NCBI GenBank assembly: GCA_029298735.1
Contig: JANSLP010000173.1
Location: 1-64,000 of the forward strand
DNA from: Ophiostoma sp. CBS 140.51
Taxonomy: Eukaryota; Ascomycota; Sordariomycetes; Ophiostomatales; Ophiostomataceae
Length of the DNA stretch: 64,000 nt
Direction of reading: 5' to 3'
In this document: piece by piece, positions 10,846 to 21,926 of the stretch
Layout: every line of letters starts with the position of its first letter
Position numbering within the stretch: position 1 is the first letter of the stretch
Notes under the pieces: model-generated
The model's database searches: none
Told to the model about the DNA's origin: nothing
The model's input: only the letters and a program-made list of their open reading frames with translations
Position numbers and translations under genes: made by a program

Positions 10846-13800
10846 TCAGTTGCGGTGGTACTGCCGGCCGGACCCGCGGCTGCTGTGGTATTCAATCGTC
10901 GGCTGCTTGCTGTCGCCGGCGTCGTAGCTCTCAGACTCGTGCCGGTGGTGACGCCGGGGCCGGTCGCGACCACCACCACCGCCGCCGCCACCGCCGCCAT
11001 AGTACTCATCGTCATTATCATGATCGCGATCGCGGTGACGCTCACTGTGACGCTCGCTATGGCGATCCCGATCCCGGTCACGGTCACGGTCACGGTCGCG
11101 CTCTCGTTCGCGCTCACGCTCCGTGTCCCGGTCCCGGTGTGAACGGTGACGGCGCCGCTCATCTTCATCGCGGTCTTTGTCCTTGTCCTTGTCGTCTTTC
11201 TTGTCTTTGCTCTTCTCCTTGTCCTTGTCACGGTCGTCATGGTGTCGTGAGCTGTGCTCGTACTCTTTGCGATGGGCGTCTAAACAGTTAGTGGGGGCGA
11301 AATACATATATGTTTGAGAAAAGGGGTATGCTCACCTCTAATCTGCGCAGTCGCAATGGTGTAGGCCTCAATCTCTTCACGACCGAGGACACGGAGAACA
11401 ATGACAAAGTCGTCACGCACCTCGAAGCGCTCCTTGCCGATCGTGAGGGCCTCCGGGTTGACGAGCTTGCGGCTGATGCGTGTCCAGCGCGCACCGGGTG
11501 GCACGCCCTGTTGCTTGGTCTTGTCGTCCTTGTGGGGTGCGACACCCTCGCGGATGGGGTTGGCCTCCTCGGGGAACTTGGTGCTGGGCGTTTTGAGAAT
11601 GCCCTTGACGGGCTGTTTGTCCTTCTTCTCGCGGGGTGGCGACACGAGACGCACAATCGTACCCTTGTTCGGCGGCAAGCTCTGGTCGCGGTCACGACCA
11701 TGACGGCTGCCATTCTCATCAGGCTCTGGCACAATCTCGAGTTCCTTACCGGAGGACACACGGTCCGGACTGTGCTCTGGAGCATGGTCCCGGCGCGATT
11801 CTCTATCCTTGCCCTTGCTCTTGGACGACGACGAGGCTGCAACAACGGCCGCCGCAGTGCCGGCAGCGGCAAGAGCAGGAACGACATCAGGGTGGTCCAC
11901 AGGGCGCGATGTAGGCGAAGGTGCTTCAGAAGACAGTGATGAGGACGGCGTCATAATCTTGGGCGATGCTGAATCCTTGTCTGTGTTGTCGTCCCGCTTC
12001 TTGGATGGCTTGCTGTCCTTTGAGTCCTTGGCCTCCTTAGCCTCCAAGGCGGCCAGTTCGGCCTTGAGTGCAATGAGATCATCCGTGTTTGTCGGCACAA
12101 ATGAGGCAGTCGTGTGTTGGCGACGCTTGCGTGCGCCAGGCTCACGGGATTCCTTGCTCTTCTCCTTGTCCTTGTCTTTGTCCGAGTCACCATCCTCTGA
12201 TGTCGACGGCGTCCGGTCGACGGGATGTGTCCGAGGCTCGTCGCCATCAACGTCACCGGTCGTCGGAGCTGGCGCTCCGACAGGTGCGGGGATTGTGTAG
12301 GCGGATGTCTGGGAGGCGTAGCTGGCCTCGGATGCATTGTCGTCGTCGTGTTTGGACGGGCGGTGGCGGTCATGGCCACGGTCGTGGTCACGATCATCAC
12401 GTTCGTGATGGCGCCCCCGCTCCCGCTCACGCTCGCGGTCGTCTGCCGAGTGAGGACTGCCGTCCGAGTTGCGGTCCCGACGCCGACTGGGAGCAGCAGC
12501 TTCCGTCTTTGCAGCCGGTCGACTGCTGCTCGAGCTCGATTCGTTGGCAGCTGCCGTCGCAGCCAGACCGGCAGCAGCCGCCGTGGCAGCAGCCACGCCA
12601 AGACCAGTCGAGGTCTTATCACGGCTCTTCTTGGTGTTGGCGACTTCCTCTTCAGCGGCAGCACGGCGGGGCGGACGAGCATCATGGTCATAGTCATGGT
12701 CGCGCTCGCGCTCGTGGGCCCGTTCTCTCTCACGTTCCCTCTCACGTTCCCGCTCCCGCTCCCGATCACGGTCTCGGGCACGTTCGCGTTCCCGTTCTCT
12801 CTCACGCTCGCGTTCCCTTTCGGCTTCACGGTCATAGCTGTGGTCGCGGTCGTGCTCACGGGGATCATGTGCGCGCTCCCGACGAGACTCTCGAGGGTCG
12901 CGAGGGTCACGAAGATCACGCTCATGGTCACCTTCGCGGTCATGACGGTTACCGCTGTCCCAGTGGCGCATACCTTCTTGCGGATGGTGGACATACATGT
13001 CGTCATCCGTCTCTTTCCGCTTGGGGGACTCGATGCCAAGACGCTCGGTCTGGTCAGGACGGCCACGAACAAATTCGCGGTCAATACCATTGTACCGCCC
13101 ACCGCCATAGTCGTCACGAGGCTCCCGACGCTCGCGGCGCACACCACCTTCATCGGCGTAGGTGGTGCGGTAGTCGTCGTAATAGCCACCGGTGGTAGCG
13201 GCTGCCGTAGCTCCAGCCAGGGCTCCAGCAACGGTGCCAGGGGCGGCACCACCGGGTAGACTTCCGTGTAGTTCAGGTTGGCGAATTTGATGGTCGCGGC
13301 TATTGACGAGGATACCAAAGGCGCGGTTGGTAGAGCTGCCATCTGCGTAATACTCCTGGGCACCTCGGACACGCTGTTTACGGTCTCGTTCCCATTCAGG
13401 GTCACGCGGAACGTCTCTGCCATTGTCCCGATCTCCATCACGGAAGGTGCTGCGGTCACGGTAGTCGCGATCCCTGTACTCGCGGTCGTGGTCACGGCCT
13501 CGTCTCTCGCGCGACAGATCGTCGTCGCGGCCGCCGCGGTAGTAGTCATCGGGTGGGTTGTGGTAGAGAGAAGCCGATCTTTGCCGTGATGAGCTGCGGA
13601 TGCTCGAGCCGACAGAAGCCGGTGGTGCAAGGCTGGCGCCAGCAGCAGCACCGGCAGCGGCGCCGTGTACGATTGCAGGCCGCATCGAGTTCACTGGGTC
13701 GTAGCCGATCGGGTTCTGGCTGGACGAGACGGGCGCAGTGGTCGTTCGGTTGATCTTGTCCAATCCCCAGGTGGTCGGCGGAGGACCTCCACTGCTGCCA

Positions 13801-15023
13801 GCGGCACTGCTCCCGCCTGCAGGACGCCGGGTGGCACCCGATTCGTAGCCGTACGGGCGCTCGGTGGCCAGGTTGACAGTGGGACGGTAATAGTTGCGGT
13901 CGAAGCTGTCGCGGCGGCCGCGCCGTGAGGAGCCGGCTTGTTCGTAGGTGAGGTCGTAGCGAGCTAGGTCGCTGGGTTTAGTGTATTCGTAGCCTTGGTC
14001 GCCGTAATTGTTGACGGCGCCGGAACCAGCCGCTGAGCCGGATGGGCCCGCGCTGCTGAGGGACGCGGACCCCCCACCGCTAGCGATTGAACCGCCAACA
14101 CCAAGACTTCCACCAGGGCCAGGCACAGCGGCACTTCCATGGCGTGGCACATTGACGTAGGCCGACATGGGCCGGGTACGGGGGAACGAGTCGACACGCG
14201 GTGCTGCATGGATGGTGTCGTGACGCTCACGCAGACGGCTAAGTTCGTCATTGTCGAGTGTGGCGCTCATGGGTGTACCCGAATAAGAGTATCGGGCACC
14301 ACGTGAGCGTAGAGCGGCAGACGAGGCCGGCATGGCATAGTGGTAGCTGTCCTCACGCATGGCTGGGCCACGGGCGGGCTCTGCACTGGGCGTGCGGAAC
14401 TCGCCACGGACGGGCGACGGAGGTCCACGAGATGTGGCTGTGGAGCCCGAAGGAGCGGCCGAGCTCCCGCCCGTCGTAGTTGTGATAATGATGGGCCGCT
14501 TCTGAGTCGACTCGTTGAAGGATGCACGGTGGGTTCGAGGCGGTTCACGGAGGCTTGCACTGCGAGTTACGGGGTCCTTATTGATAGTGTAGGTGCGTGT
14601 GGTGGTGTTGGGTAGAGGCGGAGGCGGCATGGAGGACTGGTGCTGGGTGTGGTGGTGCTGGTGATGGTGGCCGGTGTCCTGGGAGGCACTGTGCTGGTGC
14701 TGATGATGCGGAGGGTGAGAAGAAGGCTGGCTCGAAGCTGTAGACGTTGTTCCTGCTGCCATGACTGGTGGTTGCGTCTTGTGCAGCTGTGGCGGCGTAG
14801 GGACGGCCGGAGCATTGCGGTAGTCGACGGTGGCCTGGGTGCGTGGAGTGATGGGGTCGTCGTAGCGGGTGGCCACATGGGGCTGCGAGGCGTGCGGGTC
14901 GGCACCGTAGACAGCAGACGGATAGCTGCTGCCAATGCCTACTGGCATCGAAGCCCGGGCTGGATTGTGCAATGGCGGCGACCGTCGGCCGGACGGCGCG
15001 GCATAGCGGAACCGCGGGTCCAT
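10846..15023 (-). CDS. Large Arg/Asp/Glu-rich protein with DUF8035-like region, 2 exons
   Basis: Exons 15023-11336 and 11279-10846 are joined across a 56-bp intron (GTGAGC donor, CTAAC branch, TTTAG acceptor), giving about 1373 residues. The start at 15023 (MDPRFRYAAPSGRR) is the first in-frame ATG. Most of the protein is disordered: Ser/Pro/Gly/His-rich first, then long Arg-Glu and Arg-Asp runs around residues 720-860. The ordered part, at about 1170-1240, reads PPGARWTRISRKLVNPEAL and then a block ending VLGREEIEAYTIATAQIR. It resembles the DUF8035 block of uncharacterised Pezizomycotina proteins. The second exon begins DAHRKEYEH and ends in another RD/ER tail with a run of about ten glycines. 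RE/RD-rich tracts recall nuclear RNA-processing proteins, but that role is inference. The gene is divergent from the ADCK-type kinase gene, 2.7 kb away. Confidence 0.85.
12680..12880 (-). repeat. Coding tandem repeat of Arg-Glu/Arg-Asp codons
   Basis: Within the DUF8035-type gene, near-identical CGxGAx codon pairs repeat for about 200 bp and encode long alternating Arg-Glu and Arg-Asp runs, broken by ARDRD and AHERERD. A second, shorter run is at about 11050-11160 in the last exon. The repetition keeps all frames open on both strands, which produces large false antisense frames here. Confidence 0.9.
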
Positions 15024-15970
15024 TGTGCCCACGATGACGTCGGACACGGAGTGGCGAAGTTTGGGTGGTAATATGGGCAGCAGAGGAGGGGCAGACGGTG
15101 GCCGTAGAGGGCGAAGTCGGTGGACGAAGTTTGTTGATGTCGAGGTTGAGGAGTGAGTCGAGTCGAGGAGAGCCACGGCGGGAAAGGAAAGAGGAGAAAG
15201 AAGGAGAGAAGGAAGGATGCAGGAAGGCGATTCGCAGCCCGCGGAAGGTGCGAGACAGGGTATTTGGGTTTTTTTTTCTGGCACTGACAAGGTATGCCGG
15301 CACGTGAGGAAATGGGGTGACTACAACCCACTGTATGCACTTTCTTTTGCACTTTTGCGTGCAAGCGAGAGCGAAGGTAGGGCAGGTGCAGCAGAAGGTG
15401 CAGGAAGGTGTAGGCGTGAGTGCCAAATGCGGGCAGGTGGGGGAGGGGTTGTGGACGGAGAATAGGATGAGAAATGTGGAAGGAATGGCCAAAGCGACGG
15501 ATACGTAGGCTTGCAGGAGGGGGCGGTTCGGGTGGGAAAAGAGTAAAACCGCAGAGTTTCCGGGAAGCTGGGCTGTTGATTGGGAAGGAGCGAAAAAGGG
15601 TTCGGAAGGATATTGTGAAGTGAAAAAAAGGAACGGGAAGCTGCGTTGTGTGGTTTTGTGAAATGGGTTGTGCGTTCTTTCCTTCTTTTCTTGTCCCTTG
15701 CAATTGGGCAGGAAGGCAGGATGGACTGTTTACATTTATTTACTTCCAACAGGTTCCAACAGGGCAGCTACGCAACAGGAAACAAGCGTGGACATTGGCC
15801 TTGTAGTGTCAGGCGCGCTCCGCATAGCGTATCGTCCCAGTAGTTGTCCAAGGCTAGTGGGCAGGAGCGGGAAGCTAAAAAAAGGTCCCCGTCTCAGGGC
15901 GATGATGTCAATTGTCTCGATTTTGGTGTACTTTTTTTTCCACATAAAAATGGTGGACGTTGGGCAGCGC

Positions 15971-16010
15971 CAGTCAAATAGTCAATCTCAGTCAATCCTC
16001 AATCCTCAAC
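15971..16010 (+). repeat. Short imperfect AGTCAA/CCTCAAT repeats
   Basis: CAGTCAAATAGTCAATCTC is followed by AGTCAATCCTCAATCCTCAA, so AGTCAA recurs three times and TCCTCAA twice. It is non-coding simple sequence in a divergent promoter region. Confidence 0.75.
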
Positions 16011-16383
16011 CCTTGGAACGGTCCGGACGTGAAGCCGCCCGCTGTTGATCATGCAAAGGAACGGTTAGAGTGTCTTAGTATTTCAGAGTCTCAAAGTCTC
16101 AAGGTCGAGCAATGCTGAACAATGTCTCGGATCCCGATTCCCTCGTACGAAGATTTACAAAGATTTCGAGTGAGAAAAAGAGCTCCGGAATGGACCCCCA
16201 AAAAGAGAGAAAGCTCCCTTGCACCGCATCCTTGGCTCAATTTGGGATGTGCCAGAACTACTCAGAAAAAAGTAGATCGGATGGAACCTTGGACGTCCGG
16301 TCGACATCCTTGGAACGGTCGAGTCGGGTGAGCAGGGTGAGCGGTGTGATGTGCAACGAAACACAAAACGCTGTTGGGATCGA

Positions 16384-16416
16384 TAGACAGTAGACAGTAG
16401 ACAGACAGATAGACAG
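16384..16416 (+). repeat. GACA/TAGACAG microsatellite
   Basis: TAGACAG units are repeated with GACA interruptions (TAGACAGTAGACAGTAGACA, then GACAGATAGACAG). It is a short microsatellite in the same spacer. Confidence 0.85.
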
Positions 16417-17764
16417 GCCCTTTGTGCTACGACGTAATGCGAGTAATACCCATCCTGCACACCACTAGGAAAGGAGAGGAGGGGGATGGGAGGAAGGGAG
16501 ATAGAGAAAGGAGCCGTGGACAAGGGGGCGAACAAGGAAAGAACGCTGCAAGAGTGAGAGGAGCGAGATGAAAAGGCGCCGAGGAGGGCAAGACGAGAAG
16601 GAAGGACCAATTCCTCCAGTTAGTGTGGTGACACCAATAGTGCTGATGGTGCTTGCTAGTGGTGCTAACAACGATATTGCAGCAATTATTACTCCGTTTG
16701 GTCCATATCAAGGCGAAAAAGAGACGAGTTCGAGAAAGTTTTGAGGCGTTCCTCGTACAAGCAGTGGGTTCGCCACAACGTCATCATGGGATCTGCGGAT
16801 TTGGAAGCAGACAAATAAGCAGACAATGCAGGCAACGCAGGGAACACAGGGACTATTCTATTTGATTGTTTATTTGTTGGAACGAATAAGATGCGCCAAA
16901 TGCGGTCCGAGCCAGGCCAACGAGACCGATCAGGGACCGGAGCTGATTGGATGATATGAACGATAGAATGCGTTGGTACTTTGAAGGATGCGCCGTCGAG
17001 ATCTGCCCTATATCCTGAGGAAAAAAGACACGGTTCTAGGTTCTGACCATCTGTTCAAGCAATTGTCTTTGAGTTGTGTTTTGTCGGTGTGTCACTGCGT
17101 CTGGCTTGCTGTTCCTGACGACGTCATTTTGAATGCCAATGGATTCGTAAGGAGCAGAGTATTTTATTTGCATGCACATCGTGCTTTTGGCTAAGCGTGC
17201 CTGAAAGGCACAAGGCTGAGCTGAGTGAGTGTCCAGTCCATCTTTAGAGGTTCATTTTCATCGTCTGTTGGACAGATGGAAAAAGCCGATTGCGTTAGCG
17301 GACTCGGGCTTAAGTGCCAACGGCATTTGACACCTTTTTTGCCCTGGAGCGTCACTGCTGGCAGGTCTCTGTCGCGTGCCAAAAAAATGCCAAAAAATGT
17401 CACAATGGCGGACCTATCGGACCTAAGGGCGATTGGCAGTGCCCCGCGGCTGCCGTTCGGCGAGCCCGCAGACTCCCATAATTGCTGCCTCAGAGCCTTT
17501 CGTCTTTGTCCGGGATTTTCATCTGCCCGACACCGAAGCTTATGAACCCTTTGAACTGCCCACTTCCACGATCACAACCACCACAATCATTCTGCGGTGC
17601 AAAAATCTCTGTCAAAATGTTATGATACGATCGACTGTCGACCTAATCTCTTATATAGCAGGTTTTTGAACTGCAATCTCGACCTTTTACCCTCTATCGC
17701 GGCGATTTCTGACCGACCTCCCCTCCTCTCCTCCTCCTACGTCGCTTACTCCCCCCTCTAAACA

Positions 17765-19861
17765 ATGTTTCGCTCCGCCTCCGCGGTGGCAGCAGTCACG
17801 CGCGCCACAGTACGATACGGCAGATCGACTGCGCGGCCTCTTACAAAACCACACTCTCCTTTTCTTCTCTCAGTTCAGCGCCGAAGCGTCCAGTCACGAG
17901 GCGGCGGCGGTGGCGGCAATGGCGGTCCCTTCCAGCCCATGCGCCCGCCCTCGCCCGCCGAACTGGGCGGGCCCCGCAAAGCCCGCGAGTACCCTCGTTT
18001 GCGGCGCTGGGGCCGTCGTCTGATGGTGCTGGGCGTGATTGGCGGTGCCGTCTACCTGGTCGACCGGCAAGTGTACGCGGCGGGCATGGCCCGTTCGCTG
18101 CGCACGTTTGGCACGGGCATCGTCGTGGCGCTCGACTACAAGATCAACTTTCGGCCGGACCCTTTGCCCATCATTGGCACCCCCGGTGACGTGGCGGACC
18201 TGCACCGGCGCAACGCCGAGCGGCTGTCGGACCTGCTGAGACACAATGGCGGCCTGTACCTCAAGATTGGCCAGGCAATTGCGATGCAGAGCGCCGTGCT
18301 GCCGCCCGAGTTCCAGCGCATGTTTGCGCGCATGTTTGACGATGCGCCGCAGGACACGTGGGCGGCTGTGGAAAAAGTGGTGCGCGAGGATTTTGGCGGG
18401 CGGTCCGTCGAAGAGGTTTTCGGGGTGTCCTTCTCGGGCGAACCGGGCAAGGGCGTGATGGAGCGCAAAGCGCGGGCGAGCGCGTCGGTGGCGCAGGTGC
18501 ACTGGGCACGTTTGCCGGACGGTCGCGAGGTGGCCGTCAAGATTCAGAAGCCCGAGATTGCCAAGCAGATTGGCTGGGACCTGTGGGCGTTCAAGGTGGT
18601 GGCTAAGGTGTACTCTAACTGGTTCGACCTGCCGCTGTACTCGCTGGTGCCCTTTGTGTCGGAGCGGCTGATGCTGGAGACGGATTTTGAGAACGAGGCC
18701 AAGAACTCGGAGACGATGCGCGACCTCATCAACAACGAACCGGACCTGCGCGGCCGCGTCTACGTGCCGCCCGTCTACCACGAGCTAACGTCGCGCCGCG
18801 TGCTGACGACGGAGTGGATTGAGGGTGTGCGGCTGTGGGACCAGGACTCGATCCGCGGCTCGTGGCGCGGCGGCAGCGGTGTCAGCTCGCCCGGTGTGCA
18901 CGGCGCCAAGCTGCCCAGCCCCGATATGGACGCTTTGCGCGGCCAGGTGCGGGCAGCCGCTTCGGCACGCGGCAGCAGCAATCTGCGCCCCGGTGACAGC
19001 GACGTGCGCGACAGCCTGGTGCTCAAGCCCGAGCGGAACGAGTGGCGCGGTCCCCGCGGCAAGGGCGGCCTGGGTCTGAGCACGACGGACGTCATGACGA
19101 CCATGATTGACTTGTTCTCGGCACAAATGTTCAAGTGGGGCGTCGTGCATTGCGACCCGCACCCGGGCAACATGTTTGTGCGGCGCAAGGCATCGGGGCA
19201 GGCGGAGCTTGTGCTGATCGACCACGGGCTCTACGTCTATATGTCACCCAATTTCCGGCACCAGTACAGCGTCTTCTGGAAGGCCATGCTGACGCTTGAC
19301 CACGCGACCGTGGCGGCGACGTGTGCAGAGTGGGGCATCCAGGCACCCGAGCTGTTTGCGTCGTCGACGATGCTGCGGCCGTACGAGGGCGGCGACAACA
19401 AGTTCCGCCGCGGCATGATGGAGGACCTGGACAGCGGCAAGACGGCCTCGGAGCGGCACTACGCCATGCAGGCGCGCATGAAGCAGGGGATCCGCGACGT
19501 TATGGCCGACGAGGAGAAGTGGCCCAAGGAGTTTGTGTTTTTGGGCCGCAACCTGCGCATTGTGCAGGCCAACAACCAGCGCATGGGCAGCCCTGTCAAC
19601 CGCGTGAAGCGCATGGGCCGCTGGGCGAGTGCGAGTCTGTACGAGGACCGCACGCAGCCGTGGCGGGAGCGGTTGACCAATGTGTGGCGGCACGTGGTGT
19701 TTAGCACAGTCATGGCGGTGTCGGACGCCGTCTTCTACTTTTACCGGATACGGCAGATGTTTGGCGGCCGGCGCGGGCTGGAGGACGAGATTGAGGCGCA
19801 CATGAAGGGCATGGCCAAGGAGTACGGCGTGGAGCTGCAGCACGAGGTGTTTGATGGTTGA
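17765..19861 (+). CDS. Mitochondrial ABC1/ADCK-family atypical kinase (Mcp2/ADCK1-like)
   Basis: A single 698-residue exon. The N-terminus (MFRSASAVAAVTRATVRYGRS) is Arg/Ser/Ala-rich and lacks acids, like a mitochondrial presequence, followed by a hydrophobic segment at about residues 80-95. The UbiB/ABC1 signature is present: KIGQ at 167-170 in the KxGQ motif, the ATP-contact lysine in VAVKIQ at 259, CDPHPGN at 463-469, and the metal-binding DHG at 486. Family members are inner-membrane proteins linked to coenzyme Q distribution and lipid homeostasis (yeast Mcp2/Cqd2, human ADCK1). A Gly/Ser/Pro-rich insert of about 80 residues (about 357-440) sits between the TEWIEG segment and the catalytic loop. 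ADCK1/Mcp2 is preferred to Coq8 by overall layout. The exact orthologue needs a tree. Confidence 0.92.
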   Translation: MFRSASAVAAVTRATVRYGRSTARPLTKPHSPFLLSVQRRSVQSRGGGGGGNGGPFQPMRPPSPAELGGPRKAREYPRLRRWGRRLMVLGVIGGAVYLVDRQVYAAGMARSLRTFGTGIVVALDYKINFRPDPLPIIGTPGDVADLHRRNAERLSDLLRHNGGLYLKIGQAIAMQSAVLPPEFQRMFARMFDDAPQDTWAAVEKVVREDFGGRSVEEVFGVSFSGEPGKGVMERKARASASVAQVHWARLPDGREVAVKIQKPEIAKQIGWDLWAFKVVAKVYSNWFDLPLYSLVPFVSERLMLETDFENEAKNSETMRDLINNEPDLRGRVYVPPVYHELTSRRVLTTEWIEGVRLWDQDSIRGSWRGGSGVSSPGVHGAKLPSPDMDALRGQVRAAASARGSSNLRPGDSDVRDSLVLKPERNEWRGPRGKGGLGLSTTDVMTTMIDLFSAQMFKWGVVHCDPHPGNMFVRRKASGQAELVLIDHGLYVYMSPNFRHQYSVFWKAMLTLDHATVAATCAEWGIQAPELFASSTMLRPYEGGDNKFRRGMMEDLDSGKTASERHYAMQARMKQGIRDVMADEEKWPKEFVFLGRNLRIVQANNQRMGSPVNRVKRMGRWASASLYEDRTQPWRERLTNVWRHVVFSTVMAVSDAVFYFYRIRQMFGGRRGLEDEIEAHMKGMAKEYGVELQHEVFDG

Positions 19862-21926
19862 GTGAAGTGACCGCGATAGCGGGAGCGACGACGATCATGA
19901 TTGAACCCGTTGGAGAACAGACGGCAGGCGTTTGGTTGCATTCACCTTTGACAGGACATGTACTTGTACGATACCTTTTCTTTATCGACATCAGCAGGGG
20001 AATTTCCCTGGAGTAGATACGCAGGTTGGGTGGGACATCTCACATCACATTTCGTTCATCATATCGCGGATAGAGGATAGATAGAGAGATAGGAACGGTA
20101 GCCAGACCGGCCATCACCGCTCGCACATATTGAATAGACCTCATCTCATGTTATTTTCTCAGTATCGAATTAAATTGATCGTATTGCATCTAAATAAACG
20201 GAGCTCGACGGAGCTTTCTCTTAGACCCGGTCATCGTGGTAATATCCTCCCGAGAGGGGCAAGCCACAACGGCAGTCGGAGAAATGCGCTACGACCGACA
20301 CCGCAGGAATCGGATGGCAATATGTGCTCTCTTTCACTCCCTTTCAAGGTCAACCAATTTCTTCGTACCTCAAAATAATTGTTGATTTTCTCTTGATTTT
20401 TTCATATACAACATGAACCAGTTCATCTCCTCTTTTACTCTCAATCACCTCCCCTTTTCCTTTTACCATTTTCTCACCCCTCCTATCTCCCCTTCCCCTC
20501 TGTCTCACCCCGACGTACCGCACCAACACCACCTCCACCAGCTGCCGTTGGATAGACCCACAGGCTAAGCTTTTCTGGCTCGGCCTTGGTTTTCTTGGTC
20601 TTCTTGGTCATTTTGGAACTTGTGTCTGCAGTCACCGGCAGCTCTGTCGGTGTTTGTTCGTTCCGGACGAGTCGTCGTCTTTTCTTCTTTCTCGTCTTTT
20701 TGTCGCAACCGCCTTCCTGTCGCGGGCTAGTCATGCAGATGAGAGGATCGACTCTCCGCTGGACCCCGGTCATCTGAATGAAGTTCTAATCACTGTGACT
20801 TTCTTCGAAAGATAGCTGCCAAAGAGGAATAGGAGCAGGCACAAAAAAAGCACGATGGAAGGAGCACAAAACGTGCTCCGTTACACGGCTCGTGCAGCTC
20901 TAGCAGCTACTCAATACAGCCGCACGCGATGCCGACCTTTTCTCCATCCTTCTTTTCTGCACTCCCTGTCGATGTTTATTGTCTTTCCTATTTTGAAGAC
21001 AGATCGGCGTGAGGGTCGCAATCTCGAGACAGGACTTGGGGTCTTCACCCACTCTTTACTCAAACCTGTCTTTCCACTGAGTCCCGCGAGAGGAACCCTG
21101 TCTTATGGATAACGCGGTGCTACCTAGTCTTCTTCTCTCAACGACTGTCACTCTGGCTATCTTTTGATGCTCACACCTCTTCTTGTTGGGTCGCTTCTCG
21201 CTTTGAACCGGAATCCACCGCCCACCACCCTTCACTCGAACTTGAATGACTCCTTGTTTTATGGGGTCGCAACGCAGACTGTCGACTGCCCTCCTCCGGT
21301 GCCGCTGATGTGCATAACTTGACAGAAGTGACAGGACGATTGGCCAAAGGCGGAGACGGTGTTTGGTCGGTGCAGTTGCTCCTTATCAAGACCCGTCCAA
21401 GTGGCAATGTCACACATCGTTGTAGAGGATGTGTATATCAATATGTAATAGAATAGCACCCTCCTGTCTTTTCCCTCCTTCCCTCGTGGGAAAGATAGCC
21501 GCAGATGTGAGAACCAAGCTCGAGCCAAAGAGAAAGAGGGGACTGCAGACTGCAGGGATCGCTGTCCTTCTCCGCAAGCTGGTCTGCCGTTTGCCGTGTG
21601 CACGCTCCATAATAGTATGTGCGACTAAAAGATAGATACGATCGCAAACCGGTACGTGCAGCTCGTCTGTCGGTATCTGTCAAGCCGCATGCCGGACTTG
21701 CTTGCTTTTCTCGTTATTTAATATATTGTCTGGCGATCGCCCGCTTTTTGTAGAGCTCCTGCCACTTTATCTTTTATCTTTGTATTTGATTTTGTACCTC
21801 TTTGTTTTGGAAGTCGCGACCCAGGTGCTTGAACTCTTGCGCCGATTTGCGCACATCTACAGTCGACTCAACATCCACACACATATTTACGACACCTTTT
21901 CTCCTGTTATCACGGTCCTCATCGCC
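19862..21926. other. Intergenic region between ADCK-type kinase and transporter genes
   Basis: It holds the 3' end of the kinase gene and the promoter and leader of the transporter. A Lys-rich minus-strand frame at 20483-20773 was considered and not accepted. No RNA gene or repeat stands out. Confidence 0.6.

Larger units (their letters stand above)
15024..17764. other. Divergent intergenic region between the DUF8035 and ADCK-type genes
   Basis: This 2.7-kb spacer contains the leaders and promoters of two divergent genes. The DUF8035 gene has a long pyrimidine-rich leader on its own strand. Short repeats occur at 15971-16010 (AGTCAA-type) and 16384-16416 (GACA-type). No further gene was recognised. 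Confidence 0.65.

Noticed and set aside
11951..13651. Long alternative frames on both strands across the DUF8035-type gene (for example 11951-13651 minus, 12089-13259 plus)
   Set aside because: They result from the repeated CGx/GAx codons, which keep all frames open. Their products are Thr/Ala/Arg-rich or Ser/Arg/His-rich low complexity.
15024..15290. Upstream in-frame extension of the DUF8035-type protein
   Set aside because: No ATG occurs in the extension. The first ATG of the frame is at 15023.
20483..20773. Lys-rich 96-residue minus-strand frame (MTGVQRRVDPLICMTSPRQ and on) with a possible donor near its 3' end
   Set aside because: It begins with an ATG and has somewhat protein-like composition, but I recognised no family and could not find a convincing following exon. 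It could be reconsidered if transcript evidence exists.
21702..21926. Upstream in-frame extension of the sugar transporter
   Set aside because: The extension has no ATG before 21927 and would add a hydrophobic stretch not found in the family. 21927 gives the normal short N-terminus.
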